Positions 1-6,828 of a DNA stretch of 17,097 nucleotides are shown piece after piece; the stretch's first letter is position 1, and every line of letters starts with the position of its first letter. A program made the translations under genes and the position numbers. The DNA lies in the NCBI GenBank assembly GCA_002887195.1, contig PJAB01001119.1, forward strand, positions 1-17,097, given 5' to 3'. The stretch is from Chrysochromulina parva. Taxonomy: Eukaryota; Haptophyta; Prymnesiales; Chrysochromulinaceae. The notes under the pieces were generated by a model. That model did no database searches. It was not told where the DNA came from and was given only the letters and a program-made list of their open reading frames with translations.

Positions 1-326
1 CGAGGTAGAACAACCAGCGTGCGCGGGTTGGCTGAACCTGAACCTCAATTCAACGCCGGGGCGAGCGTACATGTAACGGGTTAAGGGCTTATATTTCAGA
101 ATCCATGACCCCCCCTCACACCCCTCACAGAGCAGGGTAATGGTAGGGTAATGGTCTGGTAAAATATTGACATTGTTACACATGTAGTGTGTGCCGCGCT
201 GAGTCTGGAGCCTCTGTCCGCGCTGCGCCCGCTGTGATCACGCTGCGTGAGTGCGTGTGGGTTACGCGTGTGGGGTTCTGTAGATCGCTCACGGAACGAA
301 TTTTCCGAAGACAGGGGTGAAATCCA

Positions 327-435
327 CGAAATTTGCCATAGCGGGATCGAAGAGAAAAATCGAAATTTTATCGAAATTTGTCACACACGATTCGAAATTA
401 TGGCCTCGAAATTTCCTATGTCAGCCATTCGAAAC
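327..435. repeat. Dispersed CGAAATT repeats
   Basis: The 8-mer CGAAATTT occurs at 327-334, 361-368, 372-379 and 407-414, with close variants near 392 and 429. The block is clearly more AT-rich than the genes around it. It lies about 300-400 nt beyond the stop of the minus-strand GT8 gene. No known function; it could be a degenerate simple repeat. Confidence 0.6.
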
Positions 436-477
436 TCTGAGACACCCCAAAATAGTAGCCTAGATGTGCGTGAGTGC

Positions 478-540
478 GTCTACGTACACGTCTACGTACC
501 GGTACCGATACACGGTCTCTCGGGTGTATCTCAGATACAC
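478..540. repeat. Palindrome cluster
   Basis: TCTACGTAC occurs twice (479-487 and 491-499) and runs into the palindrome GTACCGGTAC (496-505). A second near-perfect palindrome, GTGTATCT-C-AGATACAC, spans 524-540. These could form small cruciforms or hairpins; no function is assigned. Confidence 0.6.
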
Positions 541-751
541 GGGGTCACGCGGCTCTCTCAGTGCTGCCCCGGCCGCCACACGGACTCCGTGTGCATTTCG
601 GGCCTCCCAAATAACTCCCAAAACGCTGCCGGACTACGTCGCGTGGAAATTGAATTTCCTTTACGTCATAACGCATGAAACAACCGGACCTCTCGGCCGT
701 CGCGTCCGGTCCTCCGCTGGTCGTCGCGTGGGAGTTTCGCATCTACAACTT

Positions 752-1780
752 TCAACGACTGCTATTCCTCAACGAAGCCGCCATTACTGTGGCGCACTGC
801 CTCTGCCACCTCGCGGTCGCATTCCGGCGCGCTGGCTCTTTACCTCGGCCCGTCATGGCATTAAGACTCCAAGGCTTTGGCTCGCCCACAAAGTGCACGA
901 TCGCGCTGCTGTTCGCGTCCAAGTCTCCATATTGCATATTGAAACCGCGCGGCAGGCTCGCGTGCGAGTGGAAGACAGTGTTAAGTATGCTCTGGTCGGT
1001 GAGTTTACTCTCGCACGCCTTGATCATCTTGGACGGAGTGTGCCCAGGCCCGTAGTGTTGCCGGCACGCAGCGAGCGAGTGCGACGCGTTGTTCGGAAAG
1101 AGCCGTTTGGCCGCGAATGGATCATCGCGCGGCGCGCAAATGTCGGGCCATTTATCGGCTGGACGTGGAATGTGCCCATTCCACGGGGCTGACGCGAAGC
1201 GCCCGAGCTCTAGCAGCCGCTCGAGCGTGCGCAGCGACGGCGTCAATACCAAGATGCCAGAGTTGAAGAAGCGCTCGCCGTACTTACTCTTGCACGTCAC
1301 GGCGCCGAGGCCTGGGCTGCCGTCGGGGAGTGTGGGCGGCACCACATCGAGCAGCGCGTCAATATTGCGTAGAATGAGGATGTCGATGTCCAGGTAGACG
1401 ACGCGGTGCGTCGTCGGCAGCGCCCACAGCCACAGCTTGAGGTGGGTATTGTATGCCTCTGAGCTGCTAAAGAGGCGCCGGCCTGCTGCGGGCACCTGCG
1501 CTCGTGGCCGCGGGGGCTGCCGCTTGAAGCGAGCCTTGAGAAGCGACAAGGGCAGCATCTGGTTCGCGCCGTATGCCTGCTCGAGCTGCGACATGGGTAG
1601 TGCTGTGTCGGCATCATTGTAGATGAGCAGAAGCGGGCATAGCGAGCCGACGTTGCGGAGCATCTGTGGCAGACACGAAGCTGCGGTCGCGTAGCGCGCG
1701 CCCGTAACGAGCGTCACGAAGGTGGTCGCCTTACCGCAGCCGGCATTTGGCTCGAGCGGAGCGACGAGAGAGCGCACCAT
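752..1780 (-). CDS. GT8-family glycosyltransferase (glycogenin/galactinol synthase-like)
   Basis: This is a probable retaining glycosyltransferase of family GT8, which transfers a sugar from a nucleotide sugar. In a 342-aa reading from the ATG at 1780, the N-terminal strand FVTLVTGARYATAA (21-34) fits the nucleotide-binding entry of the fold. The metal-binding DxD is D131-I-D133 inside VVYLDIDILILRNID. FNSGILVL (172-179), DQSILN (262-267) and the C-terminal HFVGEPKPW (296-304) are hallmark GT8 blocks. The open frame extends 13 codons further to a TTG, but the ATG at 1780 has G at +4 and precedes the domain, so I chose it. No signal peptide or membrane anchor is visible, which favours a cytosolic enzyme unless an upstream exon exists. 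Residues 84-104 are a basic Pro/Arg-rich insert. The acceptor and sugar cannot be read from sequence. It is divergent from the THX gene, 203 bp away. Confidence 0.88.
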   Translation of the reverse strand: MVRSLVAPLEPNAGCGKATTFVTLVTGARYATAASCLPQMLRNVGSLCPLLLIYNDADTALPMSQLEQAYGANQMLPLSLLKARFKRQPPRPRAQVPAAGRRLFSSSEAYNTHLKLWLWALPTTHRVVYLDIDILILRNIDALLDVVPPTLPDGSPGLGAVTCKSKYGERFFNSGILVLTPSLRTLERLLELGRFASAPWNGHIPRPADKWPDICAPRDDPFAAKRLFPNNASHSLAACRQHYGPGHTPSKMIKACESKLTDQSILNTVFHSHASLPRGFNMQYGDLDANSSAIVHFVGEPKPWSLNAMTGRGKEPARRNATARWQRQCATVMAASLRNSSR

Positions 1781-1983
1781 GGAAGGGGGTGGTTCGTGTG
1801 GCTTCGCTACATGTAGCAAGTTTTCCCGATTGCGTTATTCCGATCGAGTAGATTCGCATCGCGTACATATCGTGTCCGCCCCTTCCGTGTTGATTTGTTT
1901 CGTGTTTATTTGATGGAACTTGGAACGTGAATGTGAACGGGCTCCAGCTCGCCTCGCGAGAACGAAATCTTCGTGACGCGACC
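1781..1983. promoter_or_regulatory. Divergent promoter region, GT8 / THX
   Basis: Both genes start at the edges of this 203-bp gap, so it must hold 5' leaders and probably both promoters. It contains the perfect 12-nt palindrome GCTACATGTAGC (1806-1817), a possible protein-binding site, and ACGAA-ATC-TTCGT (1962-1974) just before the THX start. It is more AT-rich than the coding DNA. No TATA box is assigned. Confidence 0.5.
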
Positions 1984-2235
1984 ATGCTTTTCCGTCTGCT
2001 GATCGCTCTCGCCGCGCTTAGCGGCGTGGCGGCCTTCACGGCGCCACCAACCATGATGCCATCCAGCGCCGTTTCGAGCCTCTTGACCGTGTCGCGCCTC
2101 GGCGAGGTCACGATGGGCCGCGGCGACAAGCGCACGGCCAAGGGCAAACGCAAGGCAAAGAGCTTCGGCATGTCTCGTCCCCGCGGCGGCAAGCTCCGCA
2201 AGCTAAAGGCGGAGCGCGCGGAGAGCGAGGAGTGA
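1984..2235 (+). CDS. Plastid 30S ribosomal protein THX (bTHXc, PSRP4-like)
   Basis: This 83-aa protein has a targeting leader and a short, very basic core. Residues 1-17 are a signal peptide (LFRLLIALAALSGVAA) followed by Phe18. The Ala-Phe junction and the Ser/Thr-rich stretch 19-43 look like the bipartite leader used for complex plastids. The core MGRGDKRTAKGKRKAKSFG (44-62) followed by SRPRGGK matches the small bacterial protein THX (GxGDxxTxxGK...G..RPR) and especially the chloroplast version, in which GKGD/GRGD and TAKGKR are conserved. THX sits in the head of the small ribosomal subunit, so this should be a component of plastid ribosomes. The start is the ATG at 1984 (ACC before it); the open frame begins upstream only at a GTG. 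The acidic tail AESEE is extra. It is read divergently from the GT8 gene and ends 362 bp from the convergent BCKDHA gene. Confidence 0.85.
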   Translation: MLFRLLIALAALSGVAAFTAPPTMMPSSAVSSLLTVSRLGEVTMGRGDKRTAKGKRKAKSFGMSRPRGGKLRKLKAERAESEE

Positions 2236-2597
2236 GCCCGATGTCGCCTGCCACATGGCACAAGGACTCTCTCCCCCAACAGGCTTACTCGATGATGTGT
2301 ACCATTCGCGAGCCGATACTGCAGATACGGTAGGCAGAGTGTTCGCCTCTCACAGTATTTGTACTTAGTAAACCGTAAACATACACTCTGATCTGAGAAC
2401 GAACACAACGGCGCTCATGGTGGCTCGAGCCCCACGCAAACCGCAAGGCCCTGCAGATGTGCAAGTCCAATTGGCAGTTGAAAAAGTCCCAACGGAGGGC
2501 AAGATATGCAGCTCGACAGGGAGAGGGACAGCCGAACCTGTCGCGCTCCGCTGCGGCGCTCCCGGGCCCACTCAACAAGACCCTCCGAGGCAGCTCC
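2236..2597. other. Convergent intergenic region, THX / BCKDHA
   Basis: The 3' ends of two genes converge here, so it should hold both 3' untranslated regions and polyadenylation sites. No coding potential is recognised and no RNA gene is seen. An imperfect hairpin (CTC-C-GAGG / CCTC-A-GAG, about 2583-2603) overlaps the minus-strand stop codon. Confidence 0.6.
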
Positions 2598-3935
2598 TCA
2601 GAGCGAGTCGACCTGCCTCTGTGGGATCTCGGGGTAGTGCTCGCGGTAGCGGCTCAGGTGGTCCTTGAGCTCCGCCTGCTGCTGCTCGAGCATCCATGGC
2701 AACTCGTCGTACACGTCTGTGAAGAGATGCTTGACGTGCGGGTTGGGAAGAAGCTCGGCGTCGTTGAGCGCCGTGATCGCGCGTTTGCGGCTCACCTTGC
2801 GCAGCGTCGCCTCCCTCTCGACAGACCACCAGCCTTTGTTGATGAGGTACTTTCCGAATCGGAAGATAGGCGAGCGCGCCTCCCAGTACGCACGCTCGTC
2901 GCCCTCGAAGCCCTCGACGGGAGCCTTGGAGCGGCGGTACTTGGAATCGTCGTCCGAGGTCGAGTGCGAGTTTATCCGGTATGACATGCCCTCGATCATC
3001 GCTGGCCGTCCCTCCTCGATACAGATGCGCCGCGCCTCCTTGGTCGCAGAGTACACGGCGAGGATGTCGTTCCCATCGACGCGGATCGACGGGATGCCGA
3101 AGGCGACGCCGCGTGGCGCGATGCCGTCGGACTTGTACTGATCGTCCGTGTGCGTCGAGATCGCGTACCCGTTGTTCCTGCAAAAGAAGATCGTTGGGCA
3201 ACCGTGCACCGCGGCGATGTTGAGCGCCGAGGGAATGTCGCCTTCGGAGGCACACCCCTCGCCAAAGTACGTGATCGCCACACCCTTCTGCTTGCGCCTC
3301 TTCATCGCGAAGGCAGCGCCGTTGGCGGCGGGCACCTGCTGTCCCAGATTCGACTTGACGTACATGCACGACAGCTTCGGCGAGCCGATGTGCATGGGAA
3401 GCTGCCGGCCCTTTGTCTGGTCGAGCTCATTGTGGCAGCACTGGTTGGCACACTCCTCGAACGTGTAGCCGCGGTAGAAGATGACGCCGAGCTCGCGGTA
3501 CTGCGGCCAGACCCAATCGGTGGGCGCGAGCGCCGCCGCGCTCCCCACCGCCTGCGCCTCTTCGCCGCGGTTGGTAAAGTAGAAGGAGAGCCGGCCCTGC
3601 CGCTGCGCGTCGTTGAAGACGCGGTCAAACTCATTGACGTTGACCATCGTCTCCATCATCTTGACGCACGTCTCCTCATCCAGGTCCGGAAGCTCGGTAC
3701 CCGGGAGTGGTACCCCTTCGTCGTCGATCACCCTGTAAGTGGGCATCACCGGAGGCAGCGCGTCTCGGAAAGGATAGAAATACTTGAGCTCAGAGACGAG
3801 CTCGCTAGTCGGCGCTCCCACAAAGTGGCCGACTTCTGGCTCCGGCTCCACGGCAGCGGTGCTCAAGCGCCGCGCGAGCTGCACTCGTAGCCGGCGCAGC
3901 GGCGATGGTCGTGATGCGGCGGCGCGCAGCAGCAT
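2598..3935 (-). CDS. BCKDHA: Branched-chain 2-oxoacid dehydrogenase E1 subunit alpha, mitochondrial
   Basis: This is the thiamine-diphosphate-dependent E1 alpha subunit of the complex that oxidatively decarboxylates the 2-oxoacids of Leu, Ile and Val in the mitochondrial matrix. It works with E1 beta, E2 and E3, which are not in this window. The ATG at 3935 gives 445 aa, the usual precursor length. Residues 1-25 (MLLRAAASRPSPLRRLRVQL, then ARRLS) are an Arg-rich, acid-free mitochondrial presequence. The diphosphate/Mg site runs from GEGCASEGD (225-233) to NN (254-255), with IFFCRNNGYAIS around it. SIRVDGNDILAVY (283-295) and the phosphorylation loop YRINSHSTSDDDSKYR (319-334) are near-identical to animal enzymes. 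Ser325 aligns with the serine phosphorylated by BCKDH kinase. The frame stays open to 4442, but that upstream part is unlike the family and overlaps the first exon of the divergent GST gene. No intron is needed. Confidence 0.96.
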   Translation of the reverse strand: MLLRAAASRPSPLRRLRVQLARRLSTAAVEPEPEVGHFVGAPTSELVSELKYFYPFRDALPPVMPTYRVIDDEGVPLPGTELPDLDEETCVKMMETMVNVNEFDRVFNDAQRQGRLSFYFTNRGEEAQAVGSAAALAPTDWVWPQYRELGVIFYRGYTFEECANQCCHNELDQTKGRQLPMHIGSPKLSCMYVKSNLGQQVPAANGAAFAMKRRKQKGVAITYFGEGCASEGDIPSALNIAAVHGCPTIFFCRNNGYAISTHTDDQYKSDGIAPRGVAFGIPSIRVDGNDILAVYSATKEARRICIEEGRPAMIEGMSYRINSHSTSDDDSKYRRSKAPVEGFEGDERAYWEARSPIFRFGKYLINKGWWSVEREATLRKVSRKRAITALNDAELLPNPHVKHLFTDVYDELPWMLEQQQAELKDHLSRYREHYPEIPQRQVDSL

Positions 3936-4098
3936 CCACCGCGGCGTCGGTGTCGTCGGTGTGCGTCCAAACTTGACACAGAAGACGTCCCGAACATCCT
4001 TAGGCTCCCCACCTGACCTACCCACGGAAGTCTCATCACGCCGAGGAGTACCCCGTTTCTCCTCCGCCGGTTGCGCGAGATTGCGTCGGTGATCGGAC
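3936..4098. promoter_or_regulatory. Divergent promoter region, BCKDHA / GST
   Basis: A 163-bp gap separates two start codons on opposite strands and presumably holds both promoters and leaders. It includes GGCTCCCC, a motif also found in the divergent gap at 14864-15018. No TATA box is evident. Confidence 0.5.
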
Positions 4099-5057
4099 AT
4101 GAAGACCTTCCTGGTAACGTCGTGTCTGGCGGCCTCCTCTGCGTTCTCGGTCGGACTGCAGCTCCGGCCGATATATTCGCGCGCAGGAGTCATGTCCATG
4201 GGTCCAGTTCTACACGGCTCGGACCAGGTGTGCATCGGCGTCAAACAGTCCTGGTGCCTTGTATTCACTGGAGTAGTTGCACACACAATCGCTGACCGCC
4301 GCTGCCGCCCCTCCGGCTGATGCACTTGTGAACAGTCGCGCTCGCCGCTCGTGAACTGGTACGCGAACGAAGCGGGCATCGAGCTCACGATGAAGGCTCC
4401 GCGGCCAAGCAACCATCCGTTTGGGCAGGTCCCCTTCCTCACGGATGACGGTGGTGTGGAGGTCTTCGAGTCGGGCGCAATTCTACTTTACCTTGCTGAC
4501 GCTTACGGTAAGGCGGCGAACGCAAAGGAGCGCGCAGGGTATACTAAGTGGGTGGTTTGGGCAAACTCCGAGCTCGACGGCCTCTGCTTCGGCAAAGGCA
4601 TGTCAGGCACGTCGATGGACAAGCCTGATCTGCGCCCTGTGTCTGTCCTGGAATCCATCCTCGGCAAGAGCGAGTGGCTCGTCGGCGGTGAGTTCTCGGT
4701 AGCCGACGTGGCCGTGGCCTCGTACCTCAACTATGTGCCTATCTTCTTCGGGCGGGCGTCGCTCGCCGGCACGCCCAACATCGTCAAATATATGCAGCGC
4801 TGTGCCGAGCGCCCCGCCTTCGCCAAGTGCGCGCTGCTCCTGTGGTCGAAGCCGGAGCTTGGCTCCCGCGAGCCCTCGACCCGATTCGCCGGCTCCGAAG
4901 ACGCTTGCCACCGGAGCCTGCACGGCAGCCTGCACGCTGCTCAAGGTCCGCACCGCCTGCTCAGCTGCGCGCGTGAGTCTCGCTTCGCGGCAGGGCCTTT
5001 GGCGACGGCCATGCGAACTTGGTCAAGCAGAAAGCGGCGGCGTGGCTGAAGCTCTGA
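4099..5057 (+). CDS. Glutathione S-transferase, three exons, probable plastid targeting
   Basis: Exons 4099-4227, 4336-4826 and 4994-5057 join to a 227-aa GST. Residues 1-15 are a signal peptide (MKTFLVTSCLAASSA) followed by Phe16 and a short transit-like stretch, as in complex-plastid proteins. The thioredoxin-like N-domain has GSDQSRSP (40-47; Ser possibly catalytic), the cis-Pro block VPFL (75-78) and the glutathione-contact ESGAILLYLA (88-97). The helical C-domain has the N-capping box SVADVAV (164-170). The protein ends GDGHANLVKQK then AAAWLKL. Both introns are GT-AG. Splicing rebuilds GSDQ|SRSPLVN across intron 1, and RPAFAK|AFGDG with the conserved C-terminus across intron 2. Read without splicing, the frame runs into 25 kDa of partly meaningless sequence. 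GSTs conjugate or reduce electrophiles with glutathione; the substrate is unknown. Divergent from BCKDHA. Confidence 0.88.
4228..4335 (+). other. Intron 1 of the GST gene
   Basis: A 108-nt phase-0 intron with donor CAG|GTGTGC and acceptor GAACAG|TCG. A branch-like CTGAT lies about 16 nt before the acceptor. Removing it joins GSDQ to SRSPLVNWY, restoring the expected N-domain of a GST. Its own frame runs to a TGA just before the acceptor. Confidence 0.85.
4827..4993 (+). other. Intron 2 of the GST gene
   Basis: A 167-nt phase-2 intron with donor CCAA|GTGCGC and acceptor CGGCAG|GGCC. It has no in-frame stop, so it is easily mistaken for coding sequence. Only its removal gives the family-like ending ERPAFAKAFGDGHANL. 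The translation of the intron itself is Ser/Arg-rich and unlike GSTs. Confidence 0.82.
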
Positions 5058-5115
5058 GCGCAGGTGGCGGTGTTGTTTGTTGATTCGCGCGCAGGGCAAC
5101 CCGCAAAAGGGGGAA

Positions 5116-5136
5116 GTACAGGGCCTGTACAGGGCC
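5116..5136. repeat. Tandem GTACAGGGCC pair
   Basis: GTACAGGGCC occurs at 5116-5125 and 5127-5136, separated by one T. It lies about 60 nt past the GST stop codon. Confidence 0.7.
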
Positions 5137-5182
5137 GCTTGCGCATTTACATAGCGTGGAGGTTTGGGTACCGGTAAGCGGA

Positions 5183-5219
5183 TAGGTCAGGTAGGTCTGA
5201 CCTACCCCCTTAGCAGGGG
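5183..5219. repeat. Two adjacent hairpins
   Basis: TAGGTCAG (5183-5190) pairs perfectly with CTGACCTA (5197-5204) around a 6-nt loop. CCCCT (5206-5210) then pairs with AGGGG (5215-5219) around TAGC. These could mark the 3' end of the GST transcript or a regulatory site of the downstream gene. Confidence 0.6.
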
Positions 5220-5379
5220 TTTGGGGGCCGCCATTGCTGCCATACTTGTGAAAGTGTCACTAGCCGCCGCAGCTATCCCGTAACGGGTTCCCCGCACAGA
5301 GCAAAGGAGTGTGCCTGCGCCAATTTCTAAAGAAGGCAGTTCAGATCCGTCGAAATACATGCCGTCTTCGGTCACGGGA

Positions 5380-6522
5380 ATGCGGTCGCTTATTTCCATG
5401 CTGATTATTTACGTCGCCAACGTCGCTGCGAACGGCGCATCATGCAGCATCGAGCTTAAGCTTCTGACGTCGAAGAGGCCCTGTGTCAAGGGCGAGAGCT
5501 TTGGCTGCTATGAGGGCGGCCGGCGGATGTGGATCTCTAAGGGGTGTCGCGGAGACTTTATATGCAGTAGCCAGCATGTGCACTGCGGCTCGACAGTTTC
5601 CTACCTAAAGGGCACCGTCGAGGGCAGGCCGGTGAGACGCAACTGCACATGTCTCGAGCGCGAGCAGAGCGGCGACTTCGCTCAGAGCCAGGCGCCGCTG
5701 CCTGCGCAGCTTGAGACACGTCGACTGGACAACAACCTGCCGTACGGAGTGCCTCGGTTTGCGCCTCAGAGCCATGAGGAGGCAGTGACGGCCACGTTCG
5801 TCTTCTGGGATTTGCTGGACGCAATCATGTTCATGCACTCTCCCAAGCAACTCTATGCGACCGGCTACGTACGCGAACTCCAGATCCGTCGCATGATTGA
5901 GCTCGTGCGCCAGCCTGGCTTGCGGACGTACTGCGAGGTGGGGCTCAACGGCGGGCACTCGGCTGCGGCGATGCTGCTTGCCAACCCGGAGCTCACGGTG
6001 CATTCCTTCGACCTGCTCGCTTGGCCCTACTCGGAGCCCGTCGTCAGGCTCCTCCAGCTGCGCTTCGGTCACCGCTTCCACGTACACGCCGGATCCTCTC
6101 ACGAGACTCTCTTGCCATGGGCCGAGGGCTTCAAACGCAACGGCTCGCACTGTGACCTGGCGTTTATCGACGGCGACCACGGCGAGGCGGGCGCGCACCA
6201 GGACTTTGGCGACCTGCGCGCCGCACTCACGCCTGCCTCGCGCGTCGTCATCGACGACATTGCTGTTGGGCCCGGCTGCGTGATGCGCCGTCTTGAGCAG
6301 CTAGGCTTCCTCCGGATTGCGGAGACGTACGGACCCTACGACGCGCCGGCCAAGCACAATCCGTGCATGCGCGGGAAGCGCTCGTCGTGCCTCACCTGGG
6401 GCTTCTCCGTGCTCACCTACACCGATAAGGCGCTCACAGGCTCTGAGCCCTTCCCAGGCCGCCGACATCGCACCGGGGTGTCGTGCTGGAAGATTCCCGG
6501 GTTGGCCGCCTTCGATGACTGA
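5380..6522 (+). CDS. Secretory-pathway class I SAM methyltransferase with Cys-rich N-module
   Basis: From the ATG at 5380 this is 380 aa. Residues 1-21 form a signal peptide (MRSLISMLIIYVANVAANGA, then S). Residues 22-92 are a Cys-rich module: C35, C43, C56, C62 and C69, with GGRRMWISKGCRGDFIC (46-62). That pattern recalls the DUF3011-type motif (aromatic-W-x(n)-GCR-x-F). Residues 180-295 are a Methyltransf_24-like Rossmann domain: YCEVGLNGGHSAAAML (184-199; SAM-binding loop), VHSFDLL (207-213; acidic residue after strand 2), LAFIDGDHG (260-268; metal or substrate site) and SRVVIDDI (287-294). The tail has further cysteines. It probably acts in the ER/Golgi or outside the cell, perhaps on a sugar or small molecule; the substrate is unknown. 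The first ATG of the frame is at 5359, but 5380 has G at -3 and starts the signal peptide directly. The next gene is on the same strand, 306 bp on. Confidence 0.8.
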   Translation: MRSLISMLIIYVANVAANGASCSIELKLLTSKRPCVKGESFGCYEGGRRMWISKGCRGDFICSSQHVHCGSTVSYLKGTVEGRPVRRNCTCLEREQSGDFAQSQAPLPAQLETRRLDNNLPYGVPRFAPQSHEEAVTATFVFWDLLDAIMFMHSPKQLYATGYVRELQIRRMIELVRQPGLRTYCEVGLNGGHSAAAMLLANPELTVHSFDLLAWPYSEPVVRLLQLRFGHRFHVHAGSSHETLLPWAEGFKRNGSHCDLAFIDGDHGEAGAHQDFGDLRAALTPASRVVIDDIAVGPGCVMRRLEQLGFLRIAETYGPYDAPAKHNPCMRGKRSSCLTWGFSVLTYTDKALTGSEPFPGRRHRTGVSCWKIPGLAAFDD

Positions 6523-6828
6523 CGGGAGGGTAACACGGCCTTGAGTGCGCTTGAGTGCACCTAAACTGCACCTCGGCCATCGCGAGCGCCGTGGCGAGCG
6601 CCATGGCGCCGGCGGGCGGAGGGCCACGCGACCAGAAACAGTGTTGTGCTCGCTCCGGCTTCACACTGACCGAATGCTGACCGAACTGACCGAACGCCGT
6701 TTCGCACGGCGTCACATACTCGCCTCCCTATTTACAAATCAAGAAGGAATCCCAATGAGCTACCCCGCCACCATCCGACACAAAATGCGAGCGCGCTACC
6801 CTGTGGGCAAGGGGGATCCATTCGGGGG
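6523..6828. other. Intergenic region between the two methyltransferase genes
   Basis: No gene is recognised. It holds GCGAGCGCC in tandem near 6581-6602, three copies of TGACCGAA (6667-6694) and an AT-richer stretch (6725-6755) that could be promoter sequence for the downstream gene. Confidence 0.5.
6667..6694. repeat. Three TGACCGAA copies
   Basis: TGACCGAA lies at 6667-6674, 6678-6685 and 6687-6694. It is about 135-160 nt upstream of the methyltransferase 2 start, so it could be a clustered binding site or just a short tandem duplication. Confidence 0.6.

Larger units (their letters stand above)
1..751. other. Left flank without a recognised gene
   Basis: I see no credible coding region. 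The open frames here have no family resemblance and are mostly antisense or low complexity. Towards the right it holds the 3' flank of the minus-strand GT8 gene ending at 752. It contains a block of TCGAAAT-type repeats (327-435), a palindrome cluster (478-540) and a 7-bp inverted repeat (ACCGGAC at 683-689, GTCCGGT at 704-710) about 40 nt past the GT8 stop. The far left may be the untranslated part of a neighbour outside the window. Confidence 0.6.
5058..5379. other. Intergenic region, GST / methyltransferase 1
   Basis: No gene is seen. It should hold the GST 3' region and the promoter and leader of the next gene. Notable are a direct repeat (5116-5136) and two adjacent hairpins (5183-5219). 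The open frame of the next gene begins at a GTG at 5311, but that part has no features before the signal peptide. Confidence 0.55.

Noticed and set aside
464..1192. Plus-strand 242-codon frame
   Set aside because: It lies mostly antisense to the GT8 gene, begins in repeats and has no recognisable domain; it is a by-product of the GC-rich coding strand.
1731..2408. Minus-strand 225-codon frame over the THX gene
   Set aside because: It overlaps the THX gene antisense and has no recognised features. It was considered as an upstream exon of the GT8 gene, but GT8 is already complete from the ATG at 1780.
2457..3890. Several long plus-strand frames opposite BCKDHA (for example 2457-2984 and 3150-3890)
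   Set aside because: They mirror a strongly conserved enzyme on the other strand and have Arg/Ala/Leu-rich, family-free translations.
3936..4442. N-terminal extension of the BCKDHA frame by 169 codons
   Set aside because: The extra residues have no family resemblance, would bury the mitochondrial presequence, and overlap the first exon and intron of the divergent GST gene. The ATG at 3935 gives the standard 445-aa precursor.
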